This document shows positions 44,322 to 52,987 of a DNA stretch of 64,000 bases, in pieces (within the stretch, counting starts at the first letter, position 1; each line of letters opens with the position of its first letter). The notes under the pieces were generated by a model. That model did not search any database. It was given only the letters and a program-made list of their open reading frames with translations, and was not told where the DNA came from. The stretch comes from Rufibacter hautae. GTDB taxonomy: Bacteria > Bacteroidota > Bacteroidia > Cytophagales > Hymenobacteraceae. Location of the stretch: positions 1,358,589 through 1,422,588 of the forward strand of contig NZ_VKKY01000001.1 in NCBI RefSeq assembly GCF_008271695.1. The letters are read 5' to 3'. The position numbers and the translations under genes were made by a program.

Positions 44322-45671
44322 CTAGTTACCCAAGGCAGTGTTGGCGGCCTTCAGCAGTGACTTGGATTGGTCAGGGGTATCGCTTTCCACGCTCCACATC
44401 ATGAGGCCACCCAAGCCTTGGTCTATCACCAACTGGGCTTTCTGCTGAATGATGGGGTGCCCGTCATAGTAGATGCCGTCATCCACGGCAAGCATGTTTT
44501 TGGTGTGCGCCATGGGGTCTTTCAATAAGATGTCTCTGAAGCTTTCATAGGTGGCGTATTTCCACAGATTACCCCACCCCACCTGCGTGCCGTCTTTGGG
44601 CATGTTGTAATGCAAACCGAACGCTGGGAAGCCCAGCACAATCTTCTCTTTCGGCAACCCGAAGTTCACCCAGGTATTCACCAGGTCGGTCGCGCCCCAG
44701 TAAGGAGAGTGGGCGGTTGGCGCCAAGTCTTCATAGCGGTACGGCTGAATGTTCACCCAGTCAATCTCCGGAACCTTGGCAATGGCACTCAGCACGCCGG
44801 TGGTCCAGCCGCCGGGCACCGAGGCCGTGTAGAAGAACTTACCATTGGGCCCGGGAGGCAGCGCGGCCGGAATGGCCTTGAAAAACTGCTCTATTTTGGA
44901 AACCGGCTCTAAAACGCCTTCGGAGGTGTTGTTAAGGTACACGTTGATGCCGTCAAAACCGTTGTTGGAGGCAAACTTCATGATGGTGGCAATGGCCGTG
45001 GCCTGCTTGGCGGGGTCTTTCACCACATTGAAGAAGCCGTAATCGGCGTACATGCCGCCGCCGTTCAAGGTCACCATGTTGCCAGTTACGTCCAGCAGCA
45101 CGTACACGCCCGCGTTATGCGCCGCCTTGATGATGAGCGGAATGTTCAGGTTCTCCAGCGTGGTATCTACCAATGAGGCCTGGCCAGCCACTTCGCCTAC
45201 CACCGCCGAGGAAATCACCAGGTGGGTCAGGTTGGCGAAGTTCACGTCATTGATGGAGCCGTTCTGCGTGAGGAAACCCACCATTTTCTTGTTGTAGGTT
45301 TTCGGCACGAAAGGCTTGATCACAATCACATCGGCCTCTCTGGAGTTGGTGACGCCGTTGCGGGTGGCTTCAAACTTGATGGTGTAGTCTTTGGCCTCGG
45401 GGAAAAGGTATTTGAACCGAAGGCCGGTGCCTACCTCTACCCCATCCACAAACCATTTGAAGGTAGCGTCCTGGGCGGGTGACACCTGCAAGTCAATGAT
45501 GAGCGAATCTGAGATATCAGTAGTATAGGTGTTGGCCGTGGACCACCCGAAAATGCGGGGCACCGCGGTGCTTTCAAAAACCGGGTTTTCGTCGTCTTCC
45601 ACCTCACAGTTGGTTAAGAAGAACAGGCAGAGAAAACAGCCTAGCAGGAGATTTATATAATTTTTCATCAT
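44322..45671 (-). CDS. Surface lipoprotein with a degenerate GH18 domain (predicted glycan binder)
   Basis: A 449-residue lipoprotein (lipobox LTNCEVE, Cys22). After an N-terminal Ig/PKD-like domain (about residues 35-120) comes a GH18-type TIM barrel starting KMVGFLTQNG and ending GLGGLMMWSVESD. The catalytic signature reads DGINVYLN at 240-247: positions expected to be Asp, Asp and Glu are Asn243, Tyr245 and Asn247. The enzyme is therefore almost certainly inactive, while the fold and aromatic residues remain. Its place directly after susD suggests a surface glycan-binding protein, like the SusE/F position in other loci (inference). The gap to susD is 30 bp. Confidence 0.85.
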   Translation of the reverse strand: MMKNYINLLLGCFLCLFFLTNCEVEDDENPVFESTAVPRIFGWSTANTYTTDISDSLIIDLQVSPAQDATFKWFVDGVEVGTGLRFKYLFPEAKDYTIKFEATRNGVTNSREADVIVIKPFVPKTYNKKMVGFLTQNGSINDVNFANLTHLVISSAVVGEVAGQASLVDTTLENLNIPLIIKAAHNAGVYVLLDVTGNMVTLNGGGMYADYGFFNVVKDPAKQATAIATIMKFASNNGFDGINVYLNNTSEGVLEPVSKIEQFFKAIPAALPPGPNGKFFYTASVPGGWTTGVLSAIAKVPEIDWVNIQPYRYEDLAPTAHSPYWGATDLVNTWVNFGLPKEKIVLGFPAFGLHYNMPKDGTQVGWGNLWKYATYESFRDILLKDPMAHTKNMLAVDDGIYYDGHPIIQQKAQLVIDQGLGGLMMWSVESDTPDQSKSLLKAANTALGN

Positions 45672-45701
45672 GATCTGATTAAGTTCTTTGTTACTCCTCT
45701 A

Positions 45702-47297
45702 TTATTTATCCCACCAAACCCGGGCGGTCCAGACATCGCCGCCGGTGATTCTGGCAGCGGCTTCTTTCACGTTGGCTTCGTTCAACAGATACTCGTTCAC
45801 CGGGTACTGCATTCTTCTGGGCACCTGACCACCCGATTGGTTTACACCAGGGTCGCGGTTGCGGTAGGTCAGGTTAGGCAGACCGGTTCTTCTCCAGTTA
45901 GCGTATCCTTCCTGCGGGTTCAAGGCAAAATTGATCCAGAGTTGGGTGTTGATTTGCTCCAGTTCCTGGCCGGGCAGCAAGGGGTTGGCGGCTTTAAAAG
46001 CATTGATGGTCGCCTGCGGTACTTCGGGGGCTTTGTACACCGTCATTTGCTTCACGCCGGCTTCCAGCGCCTTGTTGAAATGGTCTTGCGCCGTTCCGCC
46101 AGAGTTCCAGCCTCTCACAGCTGCCTCTGCTCTCCATAATTCCACCTCGGCGTAGCTCATGATAATATAGGGCGCATCAATGGCCGATATGTATTTGGAT
46201 GGCTGCAGGACCTGTAAGATGCGGGGAACCTCAGTGGCCTGGCCGTTTACATCTACAGTGATGGCCGGGCCGGTTCCTTCATAGGAGAAAGTACTGGGTG
46301 GAAGCGACATGGCGGTATAGCTCCCCAACTTGCCGCGCACCTGGTCGGTGATTTCGGTCCGGTTTTCGTCTTTCAGGTAAGAAGCGCCAAAGATTCTCAG
46401 TCTTGGGTCTGAGGTATCCTCCAGGTATTTGGCAAAGGTGTTCACCATTCTAAAGGCGCTCTCAGTAGGCGATACCGCCATCAGAACATAAGAAAAACCA
46501 TTTCCCCCGAACACATCGCCCCCGAAAGGCACGTTGATGTGCTGCATCACGGCCATGTCACTGTTGCTTTCCATCACGCCGGCGGCAATGGCTGCCTCGG
46601 CTTCTTCTCTGGCTTTGGCGGGTTCCACTTTCACCAGGCGCATGGCCAACCGCAGGCGTAATGAGTTCCCGAACTTTCTCCATTTGTTCACATCGCCGTT
46701 AAAATAGAAGTCCTGGGTCACCGGGTCTCCGGCGGGAGTCAAGGCCTTGGTGGCGGCATCCAGTTCTTTGAAGAAGTCATAGTATATGTCTTTCTGGGCA
46801 TCATACTTAGGCGTTAAGACTCCTTCATGGTACCCTTTCCCGGCTTCAAAGTAAGGGAGATCGCCGTACAGGTCCGTTAACCGGGAGAAGATGTACACCT
46901 TCATGATCCGGGAAACGGCATTTATGTTCACCTGGGCCGGGTCACCGGTGGTGCGGATCACCATATCAGAGATGTTCTTCACTTCCCGGGGGTACTGGGT
47001 ATCCCAGAGGGCGCTCATGTACCCGTCGTTTTTCTGGCCTTTTCCGCCAAACTCGGTGGTAGCGTATTCGCCCGTCCACTGCTGCATCCAGTCGCCGGCG
47101 TAGATAAAGCCGTTCCGCCACTGCTCATACATCCCACCCGAGAGCTGCAACTGAATGGTAGGCAGCATGAGGTTAGGGTCCATTTGCGTGGACTTGGTAG
47201 GGTTCTGGTTCATCTCCTCAAAATTGTCGCAACTGCCCAAAGACAGGAGAAGCAAACCGCACAGCAAAAGCCTTATTTTCTTATAGGTTGATTTCAT
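45702..47297 (-). CDS. SusD/RagB family glycan-binding lipoprotein
   Basis: A 531-residue lipoprotein (lipobox LSLGSCDNFEE). It has the SusD-type start NQNPTKSTQMDPN, the region MYEQWRNGFIYAGDWMQQWTG, and the ending YPVNEYLLNEANVKEAAARI characteristic of the SusD_2 subtype. SusD proteins sit as a lid on SusC and capture oligosaccharides. The gene follows susC by 24 bp and is cotranscribed with it. The glycan is presumably GlcNAc-based because GH18-type genes flank the pair. Confidence 0.94.
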   Translation of the reverse strand: MKSTYKKIRLLLCGLLLLSLGSCDNFEEMNQNPTKSTQMDPNLMLPTIQLQLSGGMYEQWRNGFIYAGDWMQQWTGEYATTEFGGKGQKNDGYMSALWDTQYPREVKNISDMVIRTTGDPAQVNINAVSRIMKVYIFSRLTDLYGDLPYFEAGKGYHEGVLTPKYDAQKDIYYDFFKELDAATKALTPAGDPVTQDFYFNGDVNKWRKFGNSLRLRLAMRLVKVEPAKAREEAEAAIAAGVMESNSDMAVMQHINVPFGGDVFGGNGFSYVLMAVSPTESAFRMVNTFAKYLEDTSDPRLRIFGASYLKDENRTEITDQVRGKLGSYTAMSLPPSTFSYEGTGPAITVDVNGQATEVPRILQVLQPSKYISAIDAPYIIMSYAEVELWRAEAAVRGWNSGGTAQDHFNKALEAGVKQMTVYKAPEVPQATINAFKAANPLLPGQELEQINTQLWINFALNPQEGYANWRRTGLPNLTYRNRDPGVNQSGGQVPRRMQYPVNEYLLNEANVKEAAARITGGDVWTARVWWDK

Positions 47298-47321
47298 GAT
47301 TAATCTATGTTGAGGTAAACG

Positions 47322-50300
47322 CTAGAATCTGATGGATAAATTAGCCCCAAAGCTTCTTCTGGACGGGATAGAACCGTACTCCAAGCCTTGCCCGTTGCCG
47401 TTGTTGTAGCTGGACTCTGGGTCAATGTTAGGCAGGTTGCTGTACAGGATAAACAGGTTTCTTCCCACAAAAGAGATAGAGGCCGCCTGAATAGGCAATC
47501 TGCCGAACAAGGTTTTAGGAAGGGTGTACCCGATGGTCAATTCCCGGAGTTTGGCATAGGTCGCATCATAGATAAACGGCTCCGGTGAGTTAGACAGGAA
47601 CTGAGCCCAGTAACTCTGCGGATTCACAAAAGTGGTGTTGGGCTGATAGTTAGGAGCCTCCGCGGTGCCTACGTTCACTACCCCTTTGCCTACGTAACCG
47701 CCGGTGGGCGTCCAAGCAGCGGGACTTGCGCCAGCGGCTAATCTGGCTTCTTCTGAGGCATACCAGCCCGCACGGCCTTCCAGGGTATTTTCTGAGGTAC
47801 CATTGGTATGGGCAATGGCACTGCTCATGGAGTATATATCGGCCCCTGATTTAATGTCTACCAGAGCACTCAGTCTGAAACCTTTATAGGTCAGCACATT
47901 AGTGATCCCCGAAGTCCAGTCATAGGTTCCTTTGCCTAATACCTCCTGCTCGGTACCGAACACGGGCAAACCGGCGGCATTGTGCACCACATTTCCGTTC
48001 GGGTCGCGCATCAGTTTCTTTCCTACAATAGTCCCGAAAGTCTGCCCTTCCTGGGCCATGATGGCGGCCCCGGCCCAACGGGCATTGGCCAGGGTGTACT
48101 CTTTTACCTGCTCATGCAGTTTCACCACCTGGTTCACGTTGCGGGCATAGTTTACCATCACATCCCAAGAGAAAGCAGGGGTAGAAACCACCCCGCCTTT
48201 CAGCATCAGTTCCACGCCTTTGTTCGTGATTTCCCCGGCATTGATGATAGCGGTGTTGTACCCACTGGTAGCCGGGATGATCAAAGGAAGGATCTGATCG
48301 GTGGTTTTCTTGCTGTAGTAGGTTAAATCCAGTTGCACTCTGTTCTCCAGGAACCGGAGATCGGTCCCGAATTCATAAGTGAAGGTGCGGGTGGGTTTCA
48401 GCTCCAGGTTAGGAACGCTGGTATTGGAGATCTCGCCCAGCGGTTTGCCTAAGAGGGAGAAGTTCTTCAAACCGTAGGTTAAGCTTAACTGGTAAGGATC
48501 TGTGTCACCACCCACTTGGGCCGCGGAAGCCCGCAGTTTCCCGAAGGAAAGAATAGGGCTTCTATCCATTAGGTTCGTGAACACGAAACTTCCGGAAACC
48601 GATGGGTAGAAGTAGGAGTTATTGCCTTTGCTCAAGGTAGAGGACCAGTCGTTCCGGGCGGTCACATCAATGAAATAGGTGTCTTTGTAACCGGTTTGGA
48701 CGGTTCCGTACAACGAGTTGATCTGTTTCCGGAACAAGCCATAGTCGTTGCTCTGAGTTGTGAAGTTGGTGATGGCCTGGATGCCTTCCAGCACGATGCC
48801 AGAACCAGTGCTCATCTGGTTTTCGGCGCGGCGGTGCATGATGTTACCCCCCGCAAACGCCGTCACATAGAAGTCATCGGTGAACTGTTTATCAAACTTC
48901 AGGAGCGCCTCGTAGTTTTTCTCTGCCACGTGGTTGGATTGCTCCTGCAGGGCACCGGTTTCCCAGAGCGGGGTTCCTTTCGGCGAGAAGTTGGTGTAGC
49001 GGAAATTATAGAAATCGGTACCGCCCCGCAGCTGCAGCCCCAGCCAGCTGGTGAAATCATAGTTCATTTGCAGATAACCAATCACCCGGTTGCGTCTGGA
49101 GTCATTGGACATCTCATTGGTAGACCAGTAAGGGTTGATGCGGTAAGTGTTCCCGTTCCAATCCTGGTAGCGGCCGAACTCATCTTTGTAGCCTTCAGCA
49201 AGCCAGCGTTGGTCAAAGTTAGGGGCAATCCCGATGATGGCCAGACCCACGTTGTTGGGGTTGTCTGACAAAGCCGGTCTATTATCTACTTTTTCAGTGA
49301 TGTAGTTCACCTTTCCGTTGATGGTTATTTTGGACCCCAACTTCATGGTGCTGTTGATGAGGAAGGTGTTGCGGGCCATGCCCGTCTTGGGCACGATGTC
49401 TTTGTTGTGCATGTCAGAAACGGAGACCCGCACCGAGGCATTTTCATTTCCGCCGGTGAAAGCCAGCGTATTGGTGAAGGTGGACCCCGTCCGGAAGAAG
49501 CTCAGGATATTGTCGTTGACCAAAGCATAGGGCTTGGTTTCCCCGTTGTAGATCTGCAGGCTCAGGTTTGGATCCAACTGAGGGCCCCACGCCGATTGAG
49601 TATTGTTGGCATTGTTCTCCAGGGGCAGGATGCCGTCCCGGCCCTGTCCGTACACCTTCTGGTAGTCATCAAACCTAGATAATACCCTTTCAGCGGTATA
49701 ATTGCCGGTATACTCTACGCCTATTCCTTTTTGGTTAGCCCCCGTTTTGGTAGTGATCATGATGACGCCGTTGGAAGCCCGTGAGCCATACAAGGCTGCC
49801 GCAGCCCCGCCCTTCAACACCGATACAGATTCAATATCGTCTGGATTAAGGCTGGATAATCCGTCACCCAGGTCATAACCGCCCCACTGCCCGGCACCAC
49901 CGGCGGTGGTGTTGTCCATGGGTACGCCGTCAATGATGTACAAGGGTTGGTTGTTGCCGCTCAGTTCTGAGTTTCCCCTGATGATGACTCTGGAAGACCC
50001 CGATGGCCCGGCGGTGGGAGTAGAGATGTCCACCCCGGCCACTTTGCCCGAGAGGGAGTTGATGACGTTGATTTCTTTGGCGGTAGCCAGTTCGCTGCCT
50101 CCTACCTGCGCAATGGAGTACCCAAGAGCCTTCGCCTCTCTTTTTATCCCCAAGGCCGTCACCACTACTTCAGACAGAGCCGTGACATCTGGCACCAACG
50201 TAACGGTGATATTGGCTTGGCTGCCCACTATCACCTCCTGCGGAATATACCCGATAAAGGAAAACACCAGCACACTGCCCGGTGCGGCCGGTAGGCTGAA

Positions 50301-50501
50301 TCGGCCACTGGCATCGGTGGCGGTGGCGGTAGAGGTCCCTTTTAGCAGGACCGTAGCCCCCGGAATAGGGGAGTTATCTTCGGAAGACACCAACTGGCCA
50401 GTGATGACGTTTGTTTGTGCCTCCGCCCGATAAAAGACAACAGTCAGCATCATAAGAAGGACTGTTATACATTTCTTAGGAAAAGTAAACGTTTCATTCA
50501 T
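47322..50501 (-). CDS. SusC/RagA family TonB-linked outer membrane protein
   Basis: A 1059-residue protein. A signal peptide is followed by a carboxypeptidase-like domain (NVITGQLVSSEDNSPIPGA), the SusC signature SEVVVTALGIKREAKALGYS, a plug domain (NSLSGKVAGVDISTP, ALYGSRASNGVIMITTKTG), then a 22-strand-type barrel ending SIRF with a terminal Phe. It imports bound oligosaccharides across the outer membrane using TonB energy. It is the second gene of the locus in transcription order, 213 bp after the T9SS-tailed GH18 gene, so it may have its own promoter. Confidence 0.95.
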   Translation of the reverse strand: MNETFTFPKKCITVLLMMLTVVFYRAEAQTNVITGQLVSSEDNSPIPGATVLLKGTSTATATDASGRFSLPAAPGSVLVFSFIGYIPQEVIVGSQANITVTLVPDVTALSEVVVTALGIKREAKALGYSIAQVGGSELATAKEINVINSLSGKVAGVDISTPTAGPSGSSRVIIRGNSELSGNNQPLYIIDGVPMDNTTAGGAGQWGGYDLGDGLSSLNPDDIESVSVLKGGAAAALYGSRASNGVIMITTKTGANQKGIGVEYTGNYTAERVLSRFDDYQKVYGQGRDGILPLENNANNTQSAWGPQLDPNLSLQIYNGETKPYALVNDNILSFFRTGSTFTNTLAFTGGNENASVRVSVSDMHNKDIVPKTGMARNTFLINSTMKLGSKITINGKVNYITEKVDNRPALSDNPNNVGLAIIGIAPNFDQRWLAEGYKDEFGRYQDWNGNTYRINPYWSTNEMSNDSRRNRVIGYLQMNYDFTSWLGLQLRGGTDFYNFRYTNFSPKGTPLWETGALQEQSNHVAEKNYEALLKFDKQFTDDFYVTAFAGGNIMHRRAENQMSTGSGIVLEGIQAITNFTTQSNDYGLFRKQINSLYGTVQTGYKDTYFIDVTARNDWSSTLSKGNNSYFYPSVSGSFVFTNLMDRSPILSFGKLRASAAQVGGDTDPYQLSLTYGLKNFSLLGKPLGEISNTSVPNLELKPTRTFTYEFGTDLRFLENRVQLDLTYYSKKTTDQILPLIIPATSGYNTAIINAGEITNKGVELMLKGGVVSTPAFSWDVMVNYARNVNQVVKLHEQVKEYTLANARWAGAAIMAQEGQTFGTIVGKKLMRDPNGNVVHNAAGLPVFGTEQEVLGKGTYDWTSGITNVLTYKGFRLSALVDIKSGADIYSMSSAIAHTNGTSENTLEGRAGWYASEEARLAAGASPAAWTPTGGYVGKGVVNVGTAEAPNYQPNTTFVNPQSYWAQFLSNSPEPFIYDATYAKLRELTIGYTLPKTLFGRLPIQAASISFVGRNLFILYSNLPNIDPESSYNNGNGQGLEYGSIPSRRSFGANLSIRF

Positions 50502-50714
50502 ACTTATAGAGTTTTACAAGATGGGAATGGGGGTGAGAAAAGAAACTACTATGTTTCTAAGATAATTTAAAAAGATGCCATTAGGAAGGAAATGGCAGAA
50601 TACATTTTCACCGCTCTACTCCGCAATCAGAATAGAACCAAACCAAGAATATCTTTGAAAGAAGTTTAGGTAAACCGAGGAAAGGATAGGAATTCAGCAA
50701 TCACCTCACTTGGT

Positions 50715-51947
50715 TTATTCTACCAAGTACTTGTTTGAATACATCAGGTTATCTGCCTTTACCTGAATAAGATACATGCCCTGAGAAAGCCTGGGAAGCT
50801 CTACCCTGCTCTGCCGCTGCTTATTCTTGAAGGTCTTGTCATACACCTTCACGCCCTTCATGTCCCTGATGTCAATCTTCACTTTGTTTGTAGCCGCGGG
50901 AAAAGCCAGGTACCCAATGGCGGGCTGTTTTGTAGGGTTTGGGTATAAATGCACCCGAATCGGTTCTGTGCCCTGCTGGGTTGAACCGGTGACCTTCTTC
51001 AACGCCTGATGAATGGTACTGAGCAAGGAATAGCTACCGGTAGCATCCTGCGCCAGTTGCCAGATCATGATTCCGCCGTACTGCTGCTCTGCTACGTATT
51101 CTGCTTTGGCCCTGATGGTAGGGATGCCGTTGTAATAGATGGTGTTTCCTACCTGATCCAGGTTTTCTGAACCCGGGTAGCGCTTGATGATTTCGCCAAA
51201 GCCTATGCCTTCGTTGAAATCTGCCCCGAAACCATAGCCATAGAAAGGAACTCCCAAAACGGCTTTCTCTTTCGGGAGCCCACGGCCCACCCAATGATCA
51301 AGACACGCCTTGGCAAACTCAAAGGAAGAATGCTGCCCCGGACGATTGGGCGCCCAAGGTCCGGTTTCGTCATAGGCCATGATGTTGATAAAATCAAAAT
51401 ACTGGAAGGTGTCACTGGACACGGCATCGCCGCCGTTGGTATGCGCCAACGCCGCCGTCACCAATTTGCCCTGTGGCTTGAGGGCGGCGGAAAGATCTGC
51501 AATGAACTTACCGTAGTCACTGTTGATGGAAGCCCCTTCCAGGTCAACATCTATTCCGTCTAAATTATGTGCGGTGAGGTAGGCCGCGATCTTACGCACA
51601 AAATCTGCCCGCTTGGCATCACTGATCAAGTCAAAGTAAACTGCATACAGAGTAGGGTTGGAGGAAATCAACCCGCCCCCTATGGATACCAGTACTTTCA
51701 CCTGCTGGGCATGTGCCAACTGGATCAAGGTGTTGTTGGCCGGCGTGAAGCTCAGATTACCGGCGGCATCTGTGTTCTCAAAGGCAATATTGATGTGGGT
51801 TAGTTTGTCATAGGCGATGCTTCTGGCCATGGCATTATAGTCCAACCAATTAGGCAGGTACGCCACCACTTTGTTTTGTGCCTTCACCTGCCACGCCAAA
51901 AGAAAGAAAAAGACAAACAGCCTCAATGCTTTAGGTAAATTTTCCAT
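50715..51947 (-). CDS. GH18 chitinase-like enzyme with T9SS type A sorting domain
   Basis: A 410-residue exported enzyme (signal peptide ending VKAQ). The GH18 signature DGIDVDLEG gives the catalytic acid Glu137 with Asp130, Asp133 and Asp135. The stretch VLVSIGGGLISSN and the end GGIMIWQLAQDATG are also typical. The last ~80 residues form a T9SS C-terminal domain: VHLYPNPTKQP, KIDIRDMKGVKVYD, LSQGMYLIQVKADN. The protein should therefore cross the outer membrane by the Por system and be released or anchored at the surface. It makes the first cut in GlcNAc polymer for the SusCD pair downstream. A GTAGC-TAAA-GCTAC hairpin lies in its leader. Confidence 0.92.
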   Translation of the reverse strand: MENLPKALRLFVFFFLLAWQVKAQNKVVAYLPNWLDYNAMARSIAYDKLTHINIAFENTDAAGNLSFTPANNTLIQLAHAQQVKVLVSIGGGLISSNPTLYAVYFDLISDAKRADFVRKIAAYLTAHNLDGIDVDLEGASINSDYGKFIADLSAALKPQGKLVTAALAHTNGGDAVSSDTFQYFDFINIMAYDETGPWAPNRPGQHSSFEFAKACLDHWVGRGLPKEKAVLGVPFYGYGFGADFNEGIGFGEIIKRYPGSENLDQVGNTIYYNGIPTIRAKAEYVAEQQYGGIMIWQLAQDATGSYSLLSTIHQALKKVTGSTQQGTEPIRVHLYPNPTKQPAIGYLAFPAATNKVKIDIRDMKGVKVYDKTFKNKQRQSRVELPRLSQGMYLIQVKADNLMYSNKYLVE

Positions 51948-52319
51948 CTGCTGTTTATCTTATAAGGTTAGGGGAAGTAGTAGCTAAAGCTACGGTTTTC
52001 TAGCTTACTATAAAGACAAATATTTCCCTGAACAATAGAAAGAGGCAGCACGCTAGCAAGGCCCTCATTTGATGCAAGGGCTTCCTACTTGTGCCATTGA
52101 TTTTGGGCTTATTTCGTAAAATCAAACCAAAAACAGTAGCGTAAGAAAATAGGCCTTCTTAGGAGTGCAGAAGAAATGGGAGTTAGCCGAACAGCTGAAA
52201 GCTGGCTATTATTCTTCAGCTAGGTTTTATTTGGAGAACAAAGATGACTTTGGTTTTCTAACGCACTATCTTGACTAAGTGACTACAGATTTGGTTGTTG
52301 GTAATAACACCAACAACGG
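51948..52319. other. AT-rich intergenic region with a palindrome copy and a hairpin
   Basis: A 372-bp gap. It holds a dispersed palindrome at 52099-52135 (GATTTTGGGCTT, TTTCGTAAAA, AACCAAAAAC) and a hairpin at 52294-52317 (GTTGTTGGT-AATAAC-ACCAACAAC) just after the stop codon of the minus-strand orphan gene, probably its terminator. No gene is supported here. Confidence 0.5.
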
Positions 52320-52871
52320 CTATAACAAGGTTGCCTCAAGGATAATCGCATTGTCCATCACTTCAACCTTGAAAGCTTTCCAAACTACTTTAGGATTACT
52401 ATCTGTATCAATCCAAGTTGCCCCATCTATTTCTTTAAAGGAGTCTTTGAAGAAGTGGTAACGTTTAAGAAAAACGGCATCATCAGAGTAAAAACTTACT
52501 TTTTTACATATATTATCTTTATTAAAATCATACAAAACTACCCCTTTATATTTACTTACACCACTAAGTGCTCCATTCTCATTAATATTATCAGCTAATA
52601 TTAAATCGTCTTCATAAACCTTAATGGTGAAATCATTTAATAATTCATAAGGGTGACTACCTAATGTTTTTACATTAGAAAGGACCTCATTTTTGGTTGA
52701 ACCTAAATACAGCTTTGACCTTATACTAGACAATGGTGAAGTTCCTACAATAGGCATCCCGGTTTTACTAGAATGATTATCTGGAATAAGTCGGGTGTTC
52801 TGTGAAAACAAATCACCAGAACTAATTATCAATAGGAATAATGCAAATATTAAGTATTTACTATTCATCAA
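52320..52871 (-). CDS. AT-rich orphan gene, exported protein of unknown function
   Basis: A 183-residue protein with a signal peptide (hydrophobic LIFALFLLIISSG, cleavage near FSQ). The mature part contains LYLGSTKNEVLSNVKTLG, similar in style to the small-repeat SmpA/OmlA-like folds, then beta-rich sequence with KGVVLYDFNKDNICKKV. I do not recognise a family. The gene is much richer in A and T than its surroundings: one 60-base line (52501-52560) contains only 11 G or C. It also uses many AAA, ATA and TTA codons, so it was probably acquired from elsewhere. Confidence 0.65.
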   Translation of the reverse strand: MMNSKYLIFALFLLIISSGDLFSQNTRLIPDNHSSKTGMPIVGTSPLSSIRSKLYLGSTKNEVLSNVKTLGSHPYELLNDFTIKVYEDDLILADNINENGALSGVSKYKGVVLYDFNKDNICKKVSFYSDDAVFLKRYHFFKDSFKEIDGATWIDTDSNPKVVWKAFKVEVMDNAIILEATLL

Positions 52872-52884
52872 GTTATAATTTTTC

Positions 52885-52892
52885 CAAATTTA
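52885..52892 (-). promoter_or_regulatory. Candidate -7 box for the orphan gene
   Basis: On the minus strand the bases read TAAATTTG, an exact TAnnTTTG match, 13 bp before the start codon. No TTG box at the usual distance was found. Confidence 0.4.
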
Positions 52893-52927
52893 GACAGTAA
52901 ACTAGTTTTAGTAAAATTCTATAAACC

Positions 52928-52963
52928 AAAAGAGCCCGGAAACTTACGTTTCCGGGCTCTTTT
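52928..52963. terminator. Bidirectional terminator after ettA
   Basis: Perfect 16-bp stem AAAAGAGCCCGGAAAC / GTTTCCGGGCTCTTTT with a 4-nt loop, A run on one side and T run on the other. It is 25 bp after the ettA stop codon (minus strand). The right side continues as a weak dispersed-palindrome copy. Confidence 0.85.
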
Positions 52964-52987
52964 TATAAAATCAAGCATTAAACAAAC

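Noticed and set aside
52279-52461. Plus-strand 60-codon frame at the end of the orphan gene
   Set aside because: It is antisense to the orphan gene and begins in the terminator hairpin; no start signal.
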